This document shows, one piece after another, positions 26,429 to 35,791 of a stretch of DNA of 60,298 nt. Location: contig DUQH01000102.1 in the NCBI GenBank assembly GCA_012837895.1, positions 1 through 60,298 of the forward strand, written 5' to 3'. The notes under the pieces were generated by a model. The model was not told the origin of the DNA and did not search any database. It saw nothing but the letters and a program-made list of their open reading frames with translations. The first letter of the stretch is position 1. Every line of letters begins with the position of its first letter. A program made the position numbers and the translations under genes. Source of the stretch: Candidatus Fermentithermobacillaceae bacterium (GTDB lineage Bacteria > Bacillota > Sulfobacillia > Fermentithermobacillales > Fermentithermobacillaceae).

Positions 26429-27969
26429 CTCCTTGCCTCCATCCCGTAAGAAATGCCCACAGCCACCCCTGTCCACGCCCAGAAAACTACAGTTATCTGC
26501 GGGTTGTACCAGGTATGTTCTACAAGGCCTTGCAGCATATGGCCTCCCACAGCAGCTACTACCCCTGACAAAACCCCCACCCTCGCCCATCTTTCGAACC
26601 CTACTCCTTTCTGGGTAAATAGGACGCGCAGCGACTGCCAGCCGCATACAAGCAGCAACCAAATCAAGGCCAGGAATCCGCACAGCCCGAGTTCGATTAG
26701 CATCTGTAGGTAGGTGCTATGGGCGTGGGGTGCCGGAGTCTGTATTATCATGTACTCAGGGTAGACTTGGGCAAAACTGTCCGCGCCAAGCCCGACCCCC
26801 CTAAAGATATGCTCTCTCAGCAAGGCCAGGGAGCCGCGCCATATGAACACACGGTAGCTGTTGGAACTGTCCTCCAGGCTAAACGACGAAAGCAGCCTTT
26901 CAACCAGCACAGGCGGGGCTACAATCACAGCCAGCATAGCTGCGATCAAGCCCACCAGCATTAAGCGTTTGTCGAACAACACTGCTAACAAGGCAAACGA
27001 AGCAATAAACCCGAGCCAGGCTCCCCTTGACCATGTAAGCACCAAAGCGGCACCTTGTATGGCGGCGTAAACCAGCAATATGCCCTTATCTAAGAAGCTC
27101 TTGTTCCTGATGAGCAGCGCAAGCGTCACCGGGAGTGCCAATCCTATCATCTCGGCAAAAAAGGTGGGGTTGTCGAAGGTGCCTATCACCCGGGTAATCT
27201 CATCCTGAAACTTCTCATCAAGCCATGATGACCTGGTAGCCTGCCACCCTGAAAGGTACTGGTAGATACCAATCATGCTTGACAAGGTCACGCCGGTGAG
27301 AAAGGGCCAGATAATGCTGTCTTCTTCGCCTCTGGAGGACATATCAAGAGCGGCTGCAAAAACAAGTCCGTAAGAACACCACAAGACCAGGTTCATCAGA
27401 CTCCGCCTGGGGATCACTGATGAAACGGCAGCTCCGGCAATGAACATGAACAAAACTACAAGGGGAAGCACCACCTTAAACGGAAGGTGAAACCAGATCC
27501 GGCCGTTGCCGGAACCCCCGGCAGATCGTGGAGCCTCTCCCGGCCCTGGGAATTCCCCCAGACGCAAACTCACAACTGAATTCTTGCTGCCCCACCGCCA
27601 CCAAAGGTACAAGAACAGGAACAGTGCAAAGCAGACAAGTTGTATCTCAGTAGGCAAGAAGGCGCCTAAGCCGAGCACTATACCGAGAAACGTACCTGCG
27701 GTTACATGCCTGCCATGAGACGCCACAAGCAGCTTGAGGCACCGGACACCCACGCTTGCAGGGATCCATCTTGCGAAGCGCTCATTGAGATCCAAAACCG
27801 CCCTGCCACAGATGCTGTGCCTAAACGCATTATCAAACCAGGCGAAAAAAACACCCAGGGCATGATCAATACGTTTGGAAACAGCACCAAGAAGGCGGTG
27901 CGTAAAACTCGTGTGCAAGCTACCTGATTGCGTGTAATGCCCTTCTGTGAATGCAGGCAGGGTTCTCAC
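26425..27969 (-). CDS. O-antigen ligase-like (Wzy_C) membrane protein
   Basis: Integral membrane protein of 514 residues with roughly 10-12 helices. The Wzy_C region shows TWSRGAWLGFIASFALLAVL followed by a large outer loop with RGVGLGADSF and TPAPHAHSTYLQMLIELG, whose His-rich HAHS motif is characteristic of WaaL/Wzy ligases and polymerases. It presumably joins or polymerises surface glycans. The GTG start overlaps the DUF4330 stop as GTGA with GGAGG nine bases upstream. The family is clear, but ligase versus polymerase cannot be decided. Confidence 0.87.
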   Translation of the reverse strand: MRTLPAFTEGHYTQSGSLHTSFTHRLLGAVSKRIDHALGVFFAWFDNAFRHSICGRAVLDLNERFARWIPASVGVRCLKLLVASHGRHVTAGTFLGIVLGLGAFLPTEIQLVCFALFLFLYLWWRWGSKNSVVSLRLGEFPGPGEAPRSAGGSGNGRIWFHLPFKVVLPLVVLFMFIAGAAVSSVIPRRSLMNLVLWCSYGLVFAAALDMSSRGEEDSIIWPFLTGVTLSSMIGIYQYLSGWQATRSSWLDEKFQDEITRVIGTFDNPTFFAEMIGLALPVTLALLIRNKSFLDKGILLVYAAIQGAALVLTWSRGAWLGFIASFALLAVLFDKRLMLVGLIAAMLAVIVAPPVLVERLLSSFSLEDSSNSYRVFIWRGSLALLREHIFRGVGLGADSFAQVYPEYMIIQTPAPHAHSTYLQMLIELGLCGFLALIWLLLVCGWQSLRVLFTQKGVGFERWARVGVLSGVVAAVGGHMLQGLVEHTWYNPQITVVFWAWTGVAVGISYGMEARR

Positions 27970-28478
27970 TGGGAAGCTCCTCCCAAGTCGAGGTCCATCA
28001 CCATAACATGACCTTGGAATACTGCAAATTTGGTCTTGAGGCTAAGGCTTCCCCCAACCCTTATTTCAACACCGTTCATGGTGATTACATCTTCGCCTAT
28101 CCTGGCAGTGCCACGTATGGTTACAAGAGCATCTACGCGGTCAGCTGCTTCAACTTGCACCCACTTGCCATCGCCTTCAACAAGCCAGATCTTGCTAGCT
28201 TGAGTGGTCACGCCTACGACTTCGCCAATGTGAACTCCGGTCTTGAACTCAAAGATCTTCCCGCCCTTGGCGATGGCTTCGGCAGTGGTAGGACGTATGC
28301 CACCCACTATCACGACGATTTCTGTCTCCTCCTGCCGCTGGGCCACATCACGGCGCAAATTCTTGCCGAACATGGAATAACCGAACCACACAGCAACCGA
28401 AATCAACACTACTATTATGAGTAAATCGATGATGCTGATTTTTCCGAAGAGCCGTCCTTTGTCATCCAAGACCTGCAA
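27966..28478 (-). CDS. DUF4330 membrane-anchored protein
   Basis: A protein of about 170 residues. An N-terminal charged segment DDKGRLFGKISIIDLL is followed by one membrane helix (LIIVVLISVAVWFGYSMF) and a beta-rich outer domain. This is the DUF4330 pattern, a family of unknown function. TTG at 28478 has AGAGG seven bases upstream. A TTG at 28517 is the alternative. It begins the operon with the ligase and glycosyltransferase, so a role in surface polysaccharide export or assembly is inferred. Confidence 0.7.
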   Translation of the reverse strand: MQVLDDKGRLFGKISIIDLLIIVVLISVAVWFGYSMFGKNLRRDVAQRQEETEIVVIVGGIRPTTAEAIAKGGKIFEFKTGVHIGEVVGVTTQASKIWLVEGDGKWVQVEAADRVDALVTIRGTARIGEDVITMNGVEIRVGGSLSLKTKFAVFQGHVMVMDLDLGGASQ

Positions 28479-28550
28479 GCTCGTTCCTCTCCTCTCAAAC
28501 GGCAAGGGATACTCCAATTAAACCGCTGCTATTCCTAAGGACAAGGATAT

Positions 28551-28556
28551 ATTATA
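28551..28556 (-). promoter_or_regulatory. -10 element candidate for the DUF4330 operon
   Basis: A consensus TATAAT reads on the minus strand at 28551-28556, about 73 bases before the preferred start. No good -35 element is seen 16-18 bases upstream, so this remains weak. Confidence 0.3.
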
Positions 28557-28686
28557 ACCATTGCTGGTGCAATCAGGGATCATTGACGGGTTTGTCAAAT
28601 CTTGCATCAAGCATCACCAGAACTATGCACGGGTTGGTTCACGCACAAAACCACCTGAGGCTGTACACACGGCGGATACTGGTACC

Positions 28687-29361
28687 CTAGAGAAGCCTTA
28701 TGTCATTTATCTTTAGCTCAAATGTAGCACCCAGGAACTCAGCTGCCCTCTTGCATGCAATCATCCTAGTTAGGAATATTTCAAAGTATTCCATGACAGG
28801 TGCGATTCCGGTGTCAATTATAAGCTGCAATGAAATCACTTTTTCATCGTTCTTAGCTTCCAGAAACGACTTTGTGGCGGCGTAGTTGACCCGGTCATGG
28901 ACGTCAAAATTGTGTATGTCAGGATTCCTCACCCGGGAACGGTGAACGTCAGACTTGTCTGCCAGGATGACCGCAGCTGATACGTTGGATACTGCATGGC
29001 ATTCTTCCTCGGGATCATGGCTGCCTATAGCTCCCATGACAATGGCGATCTCGTCCGGGTCCATCCCCATATCTGACAAAATCCGTTCTGCCAGGGCAGC
29101 ACCTACCTGGGCATGATAATACCGGGAAACCACGTTGCCGATATCATGGAGGTACCCGGCTATTGCAGCCAATTCCTGCTCCCGCTCTGAGAACCCGAGT
29201 TTCCAAAGCAAAGTCTTGGCAATCGTCGACACAAGCCCGGCGTGCCTTAATCCGTGATCCGTGAACCCGAGGGCACCTAGGTGGTCATTGCCGGCCTTGA
29301 TGTAAGCTTCAACCACAGGGTTAGCCTTAACGTCATCGATTGTCACCGATTCTCGTTTCAA
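28687..29361 (-). CDS. HD-domain phosphohydrolase
   Basis: A protein of about 224 residues with the HD metal motif: H in DHGLRHAGLV, the pair in AGYLHDIGNV, and a later Asp in AVILADKSDVHRS. It contains a YxHAQVGAALAERIL stretch seen in predicted HD hydrolases of nucleotides. Its TTG start overlaps the upstream phosphoribosyltransferase stop (TTGA), so the two are coupled. A nucleotide or phosphoester substrate is inferred; the identity is unknown. Confidence 0.8.
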   Translation of the reverse strand: MKRESVTIDDVKANPVVEAYIKAGNDHLGALGFTDHGLRHAGLVSTIAKTLLWKLGFSEREQELAAIAGYLHDIGNVVSRYYHAQVGAALAERILSDMGMDPDEIAIVMGAIGSHDPEEECHAVSNVSAAVILADKSDVHRSRVRNPDIHNFDVHDRVNYAATKSFLEAKNDEKVISLQLIIDTGIAPVMEYFEIFLTRMIACKRAAEFLGATFELKINDIRLL

Positions 29362-29894
29362 TCCTCTATCAACTCCAACGAATCAATATATTCCTGGTAA
29401 ACAGGATTCAAAATGAAATTCCCGGCTGAAAGCACCTCAACGTTCCAGGGAAACTGCACATAGCCGTGGCTCTCCATGGAATACAAGGTTGGCTTCCAAC
29501 TCTCAGAGGATACCCAAATAGACGCAGTTTTTACAAGCTTGGCGCCGATCTTCTTGCATTCCCTCGTCACAACCCGCATTGTTTCGCCTGTCACCACCAT
29601 CTCATCTACAACCAGTACTCTACGGCCTTTCACTTGTTCGCTTACAGATACGATCACTTCAGGCCGCTGGTGGACGACCCGGCCGCGCCGCTTACGGGTT
29701 ACCAGACAGGGATACAGGTCAACTTGCAGGATGGAAGCAATAATCGTGGCAGGAATCAGCCCGCCAACGGCAATTCCCACCACAGCCTGTGGCCCGAAGG
29801 TGGCATCTGCTTCCCGGCAAATAGCTTTACATGATTCCATGATATCTTCCCATGTGAGCCGGTACAGGGGCTCTACAAGATACTCTACCTCCAC
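29358..29894 (-). CDS. Phosphoribosyltransferase-domain protein
   Basis: Type I PRTase fold of 178 residues. The PRPP loop reads VLVVDEMVVTGETM, with the family's acidic pair as Asp-Glu. The N-terminal part has VVGIAVGGLIPATIIASIL, and KRRGRVVHQRPEVIVSV lies in the flexible loop. It resembles the hypoxanthine/xanthine PRTase-like proteins whose substrates are often undefined. GTG start with GGGGGAG six bases upstream. Coupled to an HD hydrolase, which suggests nucleotide salvage or turnover. Confidence 0.8.
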   Translation of the reverse strand: MEVEYLVEPLYRLTWEDIMESCKAICREADATFGPQAVVGIAVGGLIPATIIASILQVDLYPCLVTRKRRGRVVHQRPEVIVSVSEQVKGRRVLVVDEMVVTGETMRVVTRECKKIGAKLVKTASIWVSSESWKPTLYSMESHGYVQFPWNVEVLSAGNFILNPVYQEYIDSLELIED

Positions 29895-29934
29895 GGGCCA
29901 CTCCCCCTCTCCACAGCGAAACCAAGCTTCACCT

Positions 29935-29944
29935 ATTTATACCA
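29935..29944 (-). promoter_or_regulatory. Extended -10 promoter candidate for the PRTase/HD pair
   Basis: Minus-strand TGGTATAAAT forms an extended -10 element about 40 bases before the GTG start. No good -35 is needed or seen. Confidence 0.35.
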
Positions 29945-30015
29945 TATATTGATCAAGACAGGGATGTTTGCCTGGCATCAATAATGGCTGCAATGGCTTC
30001 TCATGCAAATCAAGC

Positions 30016-32886
30016 CTAGGGGGTGACTACCACAAGGTAGATTGAATCTGCGCTTGAGCCTGAAACGTGGATCTTATCCCCTTCCTCGATGTCCCCATAG
30101 TGAATCCTTCTGCCATCCTCATATATACCGGCTCCTGATCGCAATTCAACTCTCACGGTGCCGTAGTCCCCTGATATTGTAAAGGCCCTGCCCGAAACCC
30201 CCGTCACTGTGCCTTCCACTCTGAACCTGGGTGAATAAGTGCGTTCAATGAACACTGCCTTCTTGCGGTCAGGATCCAGATATATTTCCACTTCGTCACC
30301 GGTGTCAAGTTCATCCGCGTATCCGTCAACTCCAGCCTCCCAATCAACGTACCAGGTGTTATTAGATAACTCGTAATGCTCCAACCAACTGCTGCTAGTC
30401 ATAATAGTCAGTGCATTCTTGTCCACAGATATTACAGTGCCTTCAACCAACGGCTTATACTTTGCAAATTCGACGAGTTCCTGGACTTCAATGTAGTTCA
30501 CATACTTACCGTCTCCGCCTACATGCACCCGTGAGCCCGGCCGGAGTTCTTCATCCTTGAATAGACCGGTAATAATGAGGTCTTCTGAAGCCTCAAACTT
30601 CTCCAAGCCTGAGAAGTAATAATACCCATCCTTCTCCCTGAGGAAGTGGCCGCTCAAGTTGATTGCGTTCGGCGCAACCATTTCTCCCCATACAGGTTTC
30701 CCTCCGGCCCCCAGCCAAAGCCTCACCTTATCGCCGTTGTTCAGTTGGCTGGCAAGCATATGTTTGTTATGCTTTGTATCTACAACTGTAAAGCCAGTAT
30801 CCACAACCCATTGGGTTACATATCCTTTGCGGTCTACCTCAGTGAATACACGCCGGTTCCTGCCCTCTCCCCCGCCCATGAACCCTTCAACGGTGCGGTC
30901 GTAGGATATCCGCTCCTTAATCCAGATGAACCGTGTATCTACCTGGGAGGGTCCGGCAACCAGCACAGTGTCCCCAGTCTTTACATCGTAAAAGGGCCTT
31001 CTGGTTTCGCCAAGAAACACGGTGGTATTCACTGACAAAGTTGCCTCATCCCATGATGGCAATATTGTAAGCACAGGACCTGACATTATCCCGATTTGCC
31101 CCTCAAGTGACACTTCCGCTTTCCAAATGTACTCGGCCCACACTATCTTGCCTTCTGAATCTTGATGGAACTTAAGTCTTGATCCTGAAGGAACTGCCGA
31201 CGCCTTATCGGTAACCTTGTTATCCAAATCAACTACGTCAATGGCCCCTGGGATGCTGACTGGCAGTAGCGCGCTTTCAGAAAAAACCTTTTGGCCGCCA
31301 TCAGTGTTTACAAGATAACCCTCAAAAGCTGACTTTAGCCCCAGCGACTCTTGGACTACTACGTACCTGATGTCATCCGCGGATGTGCCGTAGGCCGTCA
31401 CCGTGTCCCCTACGTCCACATTCCTGACAAGCGTATTGTCAGGCCGGCGTTGAATCAACACGTTAGGACTCATAAGGCATCTTGTCCAGCCGTCTCCTAT
31501 GTTAAGCACCTGGCCGTCCCTGGCGAACACTTTCCCGCTTGCCGTAAAGGTGTGAGAATAAGTCTTGGTAGCCTTTTCCACGTACCCTGAGGCGCTTGCC
31601 ACAACAGCGATTTCTTCTCCCGGCAATACCTTGTCCCATGAGGCCCTGCCAGACGGAAAGTTGTCCAGGGGAACATCTCCCGGCACTATCAGTTTGGACT
31701 TAACGCGGTTGGAATCCATGACTTCAAGCACACGGGAATCAGGATCGTAACCCAGCACAGTCATCCTGGTACCTGGCACCTGGGCCTCTTGGGAAGGCAA
31801 GCCTGGCGTGGCGCCTCCTATGGGGGATATGCCCGTTGACTCTGCCACCAGGTTGAAGTGAAGAGGCGTTGAGGTATCCTGAGCCACCCGTAGGTTGGTT
31901 TTCTTGGAATAATACCCGGACTTCTCTACCGACACTTGGTAATCGCCCGGAGGGAGATGAATGCTTACAGGGGTGGTCCCCTTTAGTTCATGGTTGACAA
32001 ACACATCTGCGCCCGGAGGGTTGGAAGTGACTTCTACCGTGCCTGTCACAAGGGGCAACTCAACCGGCACTTCTGATAATTGTCCCGCTCCCACCATGGC
32101 CTGTGTGGTGGTTGTCTTGTAACCCGGGGCTTTTGCCATTATCTCCTTATACCCAGGGGCGGTGTATATGGTTACAGGCGCCTCCCCTTTGTAAGCGCCG
32201 TCCACAAACACCTTGGCGCCTTCAACGTTGGCAACAATCTGCAAAATCCCAGCCTTGTCCAGGAGTTCGGCATATATTATCTCATCACCGGCACCATACA
32301 CTTCTACAAGATCCCCTTGCTCCCACTGAAAATCCAATTCCTCACCGGTGATGTATTGGATACCCGAAATATGAACTGTGCCGTCGTCGCTACTCTCTAC
32401 TTCGCCTCTGATCACGAAGCTTTCCGGTATTTGAGATATCCTGGCAATCTTTTCGTCAGGCCCGATAACCAGCTCCACAACCACTTTTTCCTGAGGATAA
32501 GTGTAGATGTCTTCTAAGGCAACCCGGTCACCTGAAACGCCGGTAACGTGCACTCTTGACCCGAAGCTTACAAAACCCCAATGAGGATAGGCCTCGGGAA
32601 TCTCGTTGTCCTCTCCACCCGCGCTGCTACCACCGTCGCTGCCGTCGTTACTGCCGTTGCCGCCGTTTTCACTTGGGTCCGGTGCGTCCCCAGCAGCCTG
32701 GTATTGATAAATATACAGCCCGTCTTCTGACATCATCGTCAAGCAGACCATAGTCTCACTGTTTCTCATGGTGTAGAAGTGCCAACCTAAATAGAAAGCA
32801 CCTGCTGTGAGACAGATCAGAAGAAGGGCTTTACCGGTTGTTTTCAGTATTCCGCCTTTGTGATTGTCCTTCTGTTCCCTCGCCAC
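30016..32886 (-). CDS. Large secreted/membrane-anchored protein with two PEGA domains
   Basis: A 956-residue protein with one N-terminal membrane anchor (about 20-38), a Gly/Ser/Asp/Asn-rich linker (about 70-96) and an outer, beta-rich body. Two PEGA domains lie at about 214-278 (GAKVFVDGAYKGEAPVTI) and 282-346 (GADVFVNHELKGTTPVSI). The rest consists of repeated modules of roughly 75 residues with a recurring pattern EGxVxxVSGRxFTISG...GDxVHVSG, perhaps SH3/OB-like small barrels. Likely surface-exposed and structural or adhesive in the cell envelope. No catalytic motif was recognised. It stands alone, bounded by a terminator on its 5' side. Confidence 0.75.
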   Translation of the reverse strand: MAREQKDNHKGGILKTTGKALLLICLTAGAFYLGWHFYTMRNSETMVCLTMMSEDGLYIYQYQAAGDAPDPSENGGNGSNDGSDGGSSAGGEDNEIPEAYPHWGFVSFGSRVHVTGVSGDRVALEDIYTYPQEKVVVELVIGPDEKIARISQIPESFVIRGEVESSDDGTVHISGIQYITGEELDFQWEQGDLVEVYGAGDEIIYAELLDKAGILQIVANVEGAKVFVDGAYKGEAPVTIYTAPGYKEIMAKAPGYKTTTTQAMVGAGQLSEVPVELPLVTGTVEVTSNPPGADVFVNHELKGTTPVSIHLPPGDYQVSVEKSGYYSKKTNLRVAQDTSTPLHFNLVAESTGISPIGGATPGLPSQEAQVPGTRMTVLGYDPDSRVLEVMDSNRVKSKLIVPGDVPLDNFPSGRASWDKVLPGEEIAVVASASGYVEKATKTYSHTFTASGKVFARDGQVLNIGDGWTRCLMSPNVLIQRRPDNTLVRNVDVGDTVTAYGTSADDIRYVVVQESLGLKSAFEGYLVNTDGGQKVFSESALLPVSIPGAIDVVDLDNKVTDKASAVPSGSRLKFHQDSEGKIVWAEYIWKAEVSLEGQIGIMSGPVLTILPSWDEATLSVNTTVFLGETRRPFYDVKTGDTVLVAGPSQVDTRFIWIKERISYDRTVEGFMGGGEGRNRRVFTEVDRKGYVTQWVVDTGFTVVDTKHNKHMLASQLNNGDKVRLWLGAGGKPVWGEMVAPNAINLSGHFLREKDGYYYFSGLEKFEASEDLIITGLFKDEELRPGSRVHVGGDGKYVNYIEVQELVEFAKYKPLVEGTVISVDKNALTIMTSSSWLEHYELSNNTWYVDWEAGVDGYADELDTGDEVEIYLDPDRKKAVFIERTYSPRFRVEGTVTGVSGRAFTISGDYGTVRVELRSGAGIYEDGRRIHYGDIEEGDKIHVSGSSADSIYLVVVTP

Positions 32887-32888
32887 TC

Positions 32889-32950
32889 AAAACGCCCCGT
32901 TACTTGTATCGTATCAAGCAGTGCAATCGTTAAAACACGGGGCGTTTTTT
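32889..32950. terminator. Intrinsic terminator between enoyl-CoA hydratase and the PEGA gene
   Basis: Perfect 12-bp arms AAAACGCCCCGT (32889-32900) and ACGGGGCGTTTT (32937-32948), with a 36-nt loop and T-runs on both strands. It probably ends the enoyl-CoA hydratase transcript on the minus strand. Part of the PEGA gene's 5' leader, and perhaps its promoter, must lie very close to it. Confidence 0.75.
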
Positions 32951-32968
32951 CTTCCGTGAACTGACAGG

Positions 32969-33760
32969 TCATCCCTGCTTTTGAAAACCGGCCTGACGCT
33001 TTTCCAGAAACGCCTTCATACCTTCTTTCTGGTCTGGATGGTCAAAACACTTTGAAAACAGGTCCACCTCAAGAGCCATGCCGCTATACCGGCGCGGATC
33101 ACCGTAAATCGCTTTCTTGGCCTGGGCTACTGCAAAGGGAGAATTCTTCATTACGGTCTTGGCGTAGTTCAACGATTCTTCCAAGGCCTTGCCCTGGTCA
33201 ACCACTTTGTGTACGAGCCCTATTCGCCAAGCTTCCTGTGCATCGATCATCCGCCCGGTCAAAACAAGGTCTAGGGCATTGGCCATGCCCACAATCCGGG
33301 CTAACCTTTGGGTGCCACCGAAGCCGGGAATTATCCCCAGGCCTACTTCAGGCTGGCCAAACCTGGCATTGCTGGCGGCGATGCGGATGTCGCAAGCCAT
33401 GGCAAGCTCGTTGCCTCCGCCCAGGGCGTACCCGTTAACCGCAGCTATCGTGACTCCGGGAAACGCTTCCAATTTGGAGAAAATCCCCTGGCCGTAGCGG
33501 GCAAACTCCTCCGCTTCATCAGGGGTCATATTGGCCATCTCGCCTATATCAGCCCCTGCCACGAAAGCCCTGGGACCTTCTCCTGTGATGATTAACGGCT
33601 TGCCGGGCCCGCCAGCGATGAGAGCGTCTAACACCGTCTCAAGTTCGGCCAGGACCTTCCTGTTGAGCGCATTGAGGGACTCCTGACGCGCAACTGTGAT
33701 AACAGTAGCATAGTCTTCATGTGCTACAGTCAGGGTTTGCAGCCGGCCAAACCTCTCCAT
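32969..33760 (-). CDS. Enoyl-CoA hydratase (crotonase family)
   Basis: Crotonase-fold protein of about 263 residues. Both catalytic glutamates are present, in GGGNELAMACDIR and in QPEVGLGIIPGFGGTQRL, so hydration of short enoyl-CoA (e.g. crotonyl-CoA to 3-hydroxybutyryl-CoA) is expected. The oxyanion-hole segment is FVAGADIGEM. ATG at 33760 has GGAGG nine bases upstream; a start at 33778 is less likely. No neighbouring beta-oxidation genes are present, so pathway (butyrate or acyl degradation) cannot be told. Confidence 0.88.
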   Translation of the reverse strand: MERFGRLQTLTVAHEDYATVITVARQESLNALNRKVLAELETVLDALIAGGPGKPLIITGEGPRAFVAGADIGEMANMTPDEAEEFARYGQGIFSKLEAFPGVTIAAVNGYALGGGNELAMACDIRIAASNARFGQPEVGLGIIPGFGGTQRLARIVGMANALDLVLTGRMIDAQEAWRIGLVHKVVDQGKALEESLNYAKTVMKNSPFAVAQAKKAIYGDPRRYSGMALEVDLFSKCFDHPDQKEGMKAFLEKRQAGFQKQG

Positions 33761-33831
33761 ACGTTTCTCCCTCCCCACAGTATCTCAACAGTATCTCACA
33801 AGTAATCGTCTATGATATCCCCACGGATTTG

Positions 33832-34383
33832 CTATCTCTTACCCACCGGGTCTCCCAGGGTGAAATATTGGCCTTTGAAATATGCAAGTGGGTTCATTTT
33901 TTCAGGGTCTATGTCCCCACGGGTCAAAATCTCAGGGGCAATATGCACACACATTACCTCTCCAAGAAACAGGTCGTGGCTTCCCAAGCCAATCCTGTTC
34001 CTGATCTTGCACTCTATGTTGACCGGAAACTCGGCGACAAGAGGCGCCCTCACATTGTCTGCCCTGGCAGGAGTGATCCCTGCCCCGTTGAACTTATCCT
34101 CTGTCCTGCCTGATACTGTTCCGCAATAATTCAAGATGTCCACATGATCCGCTGTTGGAAGGTTCACAACGAAATCCCCGTACCGTTGCAATAACCCGAA
34201 GGAATACCTTGTCGGCCTCACGCCAATTGCAATCATAGGTGGCTCTGAAGACACTGTTCCAACCCATGCGAGGGTTATTGCGTTAGCCTCGCCCATGTAG
34301 TCACCGCACGTGACCAGCACCACAGGCGTGGGGTTCAATGCAGTCGATGCAGGATAAAGCCGTTTTTCAATCTGATTTGCCAA
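33832..34383 (-). CDS. Flavin reductase-like, FMN-binding split-barrel protein
   Basis: 183 residues with the flavin-reductase domain pattern: PTPVVLVTCGDYMGEANAIT, then PPMIAIGVRPTRYS and GDFVVNLPTA. Members bind FMN and act as flavin reductases, flavoredoxins or diflavin partners. In anaerobes, flavoredoxin-like electron carriers are common. TTG start with GGGGGC ten bases upstream. Partner unknown. Confidence 0.85.
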   Translation of the reverse strand: MANQIEKRLYPASTALNPTPVVLVTCGDYMGEANAITLAWVGTVSSEPPMIAIGVRPTRYSFGLLQRYGDFVVNLPTADHVDILNYCGTVSGRTEDKFNGAGITPARADNVRAPLVAEFPVNIECKIRNRIGLGSHDLFLGEVMCVHIAPEILTRGDIDPEKMNPLAYFKGQYFTLGDPVGKR

Positions 34384-34485
34384 GGTAACTTACGCCCCCT
34401 TCATGAACAATTTGCCCTGCAAACGCCTGGATACACTCAGCCAGTCTCCTGATTACTATTTCCTGAGAAAGGATTGTTAATCAAC

Positions 34486-35706
34486 TTAAGCCAACCCTGC
34501 CCCAAATCCGCCATAAGTGCCTCCTTCTTTCATTTTCTCAACAGCTGCCTGGCACACTGCTTCGGCGGCAGCAAGGTAAATATCGCTTCCGCAGGCGGAT
34601 TTTTGCCCTTGCTCGATCAGCTCCTTGTTTTTCATGAAATGCCCCAGTAGGTTCTGAGCCATGGTCACTAGGAAATGGGTATTGACGTTGTTCTTTGCAA
34701 CAAGCCCTTTAGCCAGTTGTTTTGCGCCTGTCCCGCCGTGCTGGGCAAAAGGCGCGTAATATCCTGCTTCCTTGATAATCTCCCGCTGGACCGTTTCCAA
34801 ACGCCGGGTGTCAGGCTCATGTTTCCGGCCAAGGGGCGCAGCGTGTTCCATACCGATGGGATATGATATTCCCCTTGCTCCGGTATACTTTATGAATCCT
34901 GCGATTTGCCTTGCAAACTTCCCGAGTTCCTCCCCTTCCAGGCTCACATACCCTTCGCTGCTCCCTGCCTGCCCTGTGGCGCCATATTCAGCTTCCAGGA
35001 TAGCGTCAAACCCACACTCTTTGACCAGGTCACAAATGTGACGGGTCACGGCATAATTGAGCACAGGCGGCATTTCTTCAGTGTCTATCATGGCCCACGC
35101 AGGATTAAGTTCCTCCAGGCACGTCATAAAGCCGGCTACCGCGTTTGCATACGAGGCAGAGCTCAGGTATCCTGTCCAGGCCTCAAGTTCGCCTTTGCCA
35201 GGAGCGGGCACGCCATAGGCAGATGAGAACTCTAAAGCTTTTTCTAGCATGGAAACAGCTGACTCCCTGCTGAGGACATAGGGCTCTGCCTCTTCGTAGC
35301 AAGCCTCTCCTGCACTTGATCCGTCTACATCAGGAACTGCAAAATGGTCCAGCGCTATAGCTACAAACGGCGCGTTGTATGCATCTATGTACGTTTCAAC
35401 GATAGCCAGGCCCATTCTCGCTCCCAGCCGGAGTGCCTTGAGGTACGGCAGCTCGCTGCTAGCAGCTATACCCCTTCCTGCCCCGGCCAGGGCGCTACCG
35501 CTGAGCTGGATCATAATAGGCGAGCCGCCGTCTTGGGCAGCAGCCTTGAGGAAGCCCGCAATCTCGAGCCCAAACGGGAAATTGGCGTTAGCTGCAAGGA
35601 CGGTCTTTCTTTGTCCCGGCGGCTTTAGCTCCAGGTCAGGCCCGAAAGGATTATATGCCTGGAACAAGCTGTACAATTGTGCTCCGCTAACCGGTGTCTT
35701 CTTCAT
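34486..35706 (-). CDS. Class II fructose-bisphosphate-aldolase-like protein
   Basis: About 406 residues resembling class II (zinc) aldolases: an LDHF stretch corresponds to the catalytic Asp/metal His region, AEYGATGQ to the acidic loop and AQHGGTGAKQL to the phosphate-binding HGGSG motif. The protein is longer than true FbaA (about 285-360) and diverges elsewhere, so the sugar substrate is uncertain. The ATG at 35706 is chosen because an N-terminal extension to 35802 would overlap the lipid kinase gene. The ribosome-binding site is weak. Annotate as aldolase family, not as fba. Confidence 0.65.
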   Translation of the reverse strand: MKKTPVSGAQLYSLFQAYNPFGPDLELKPPGQRKTVLAANANFPFGLEIAGFLKAAAQDGGSPIMIQLSGSALAGAGRGIAASSELPYLKALRLGARMGLAIVETYIDAYNAPFVAIALDHFAVPDVDGSSAGEACYEEAEPYVLSRESAVSMLEKALEFSSAYGVPAPGKGELEAWTGYLSSASYANAVAGFMTCLEELNPAWAMIDTEEMPPVLNYAVTRHICDLVKECGFDAILEAEYGATGQAGSSEGYVSLEGEELGKFARQIAGFIKYTGARGISYPIGMEHAAPLGRKHEPDTRRLETVQREIIKEAGYYAPFAQHGGTGAKQLAKGLVAKNNVNTHFLVTMAQNLLGHFMKNKELIEQGQKSACGSDIYLAAAEAVCQAAVEKMKEGGTYGGFGAGLA

Positions 35707-35791
35707 GGCAATATTACACCTGCCCTTTCGCGAGTATGCGGGAATTGCTGTGAATAATATTCTCCCAAGATCGCATGCCCGGTACTCAGTA

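Noticed and set aside
26429-26683. N-terminal extension of the glycosyltransferase
   Set aside because: It lies inside the O-antigen-ligase gene. The ATG at 26428 has GGAGG and matches the family start.
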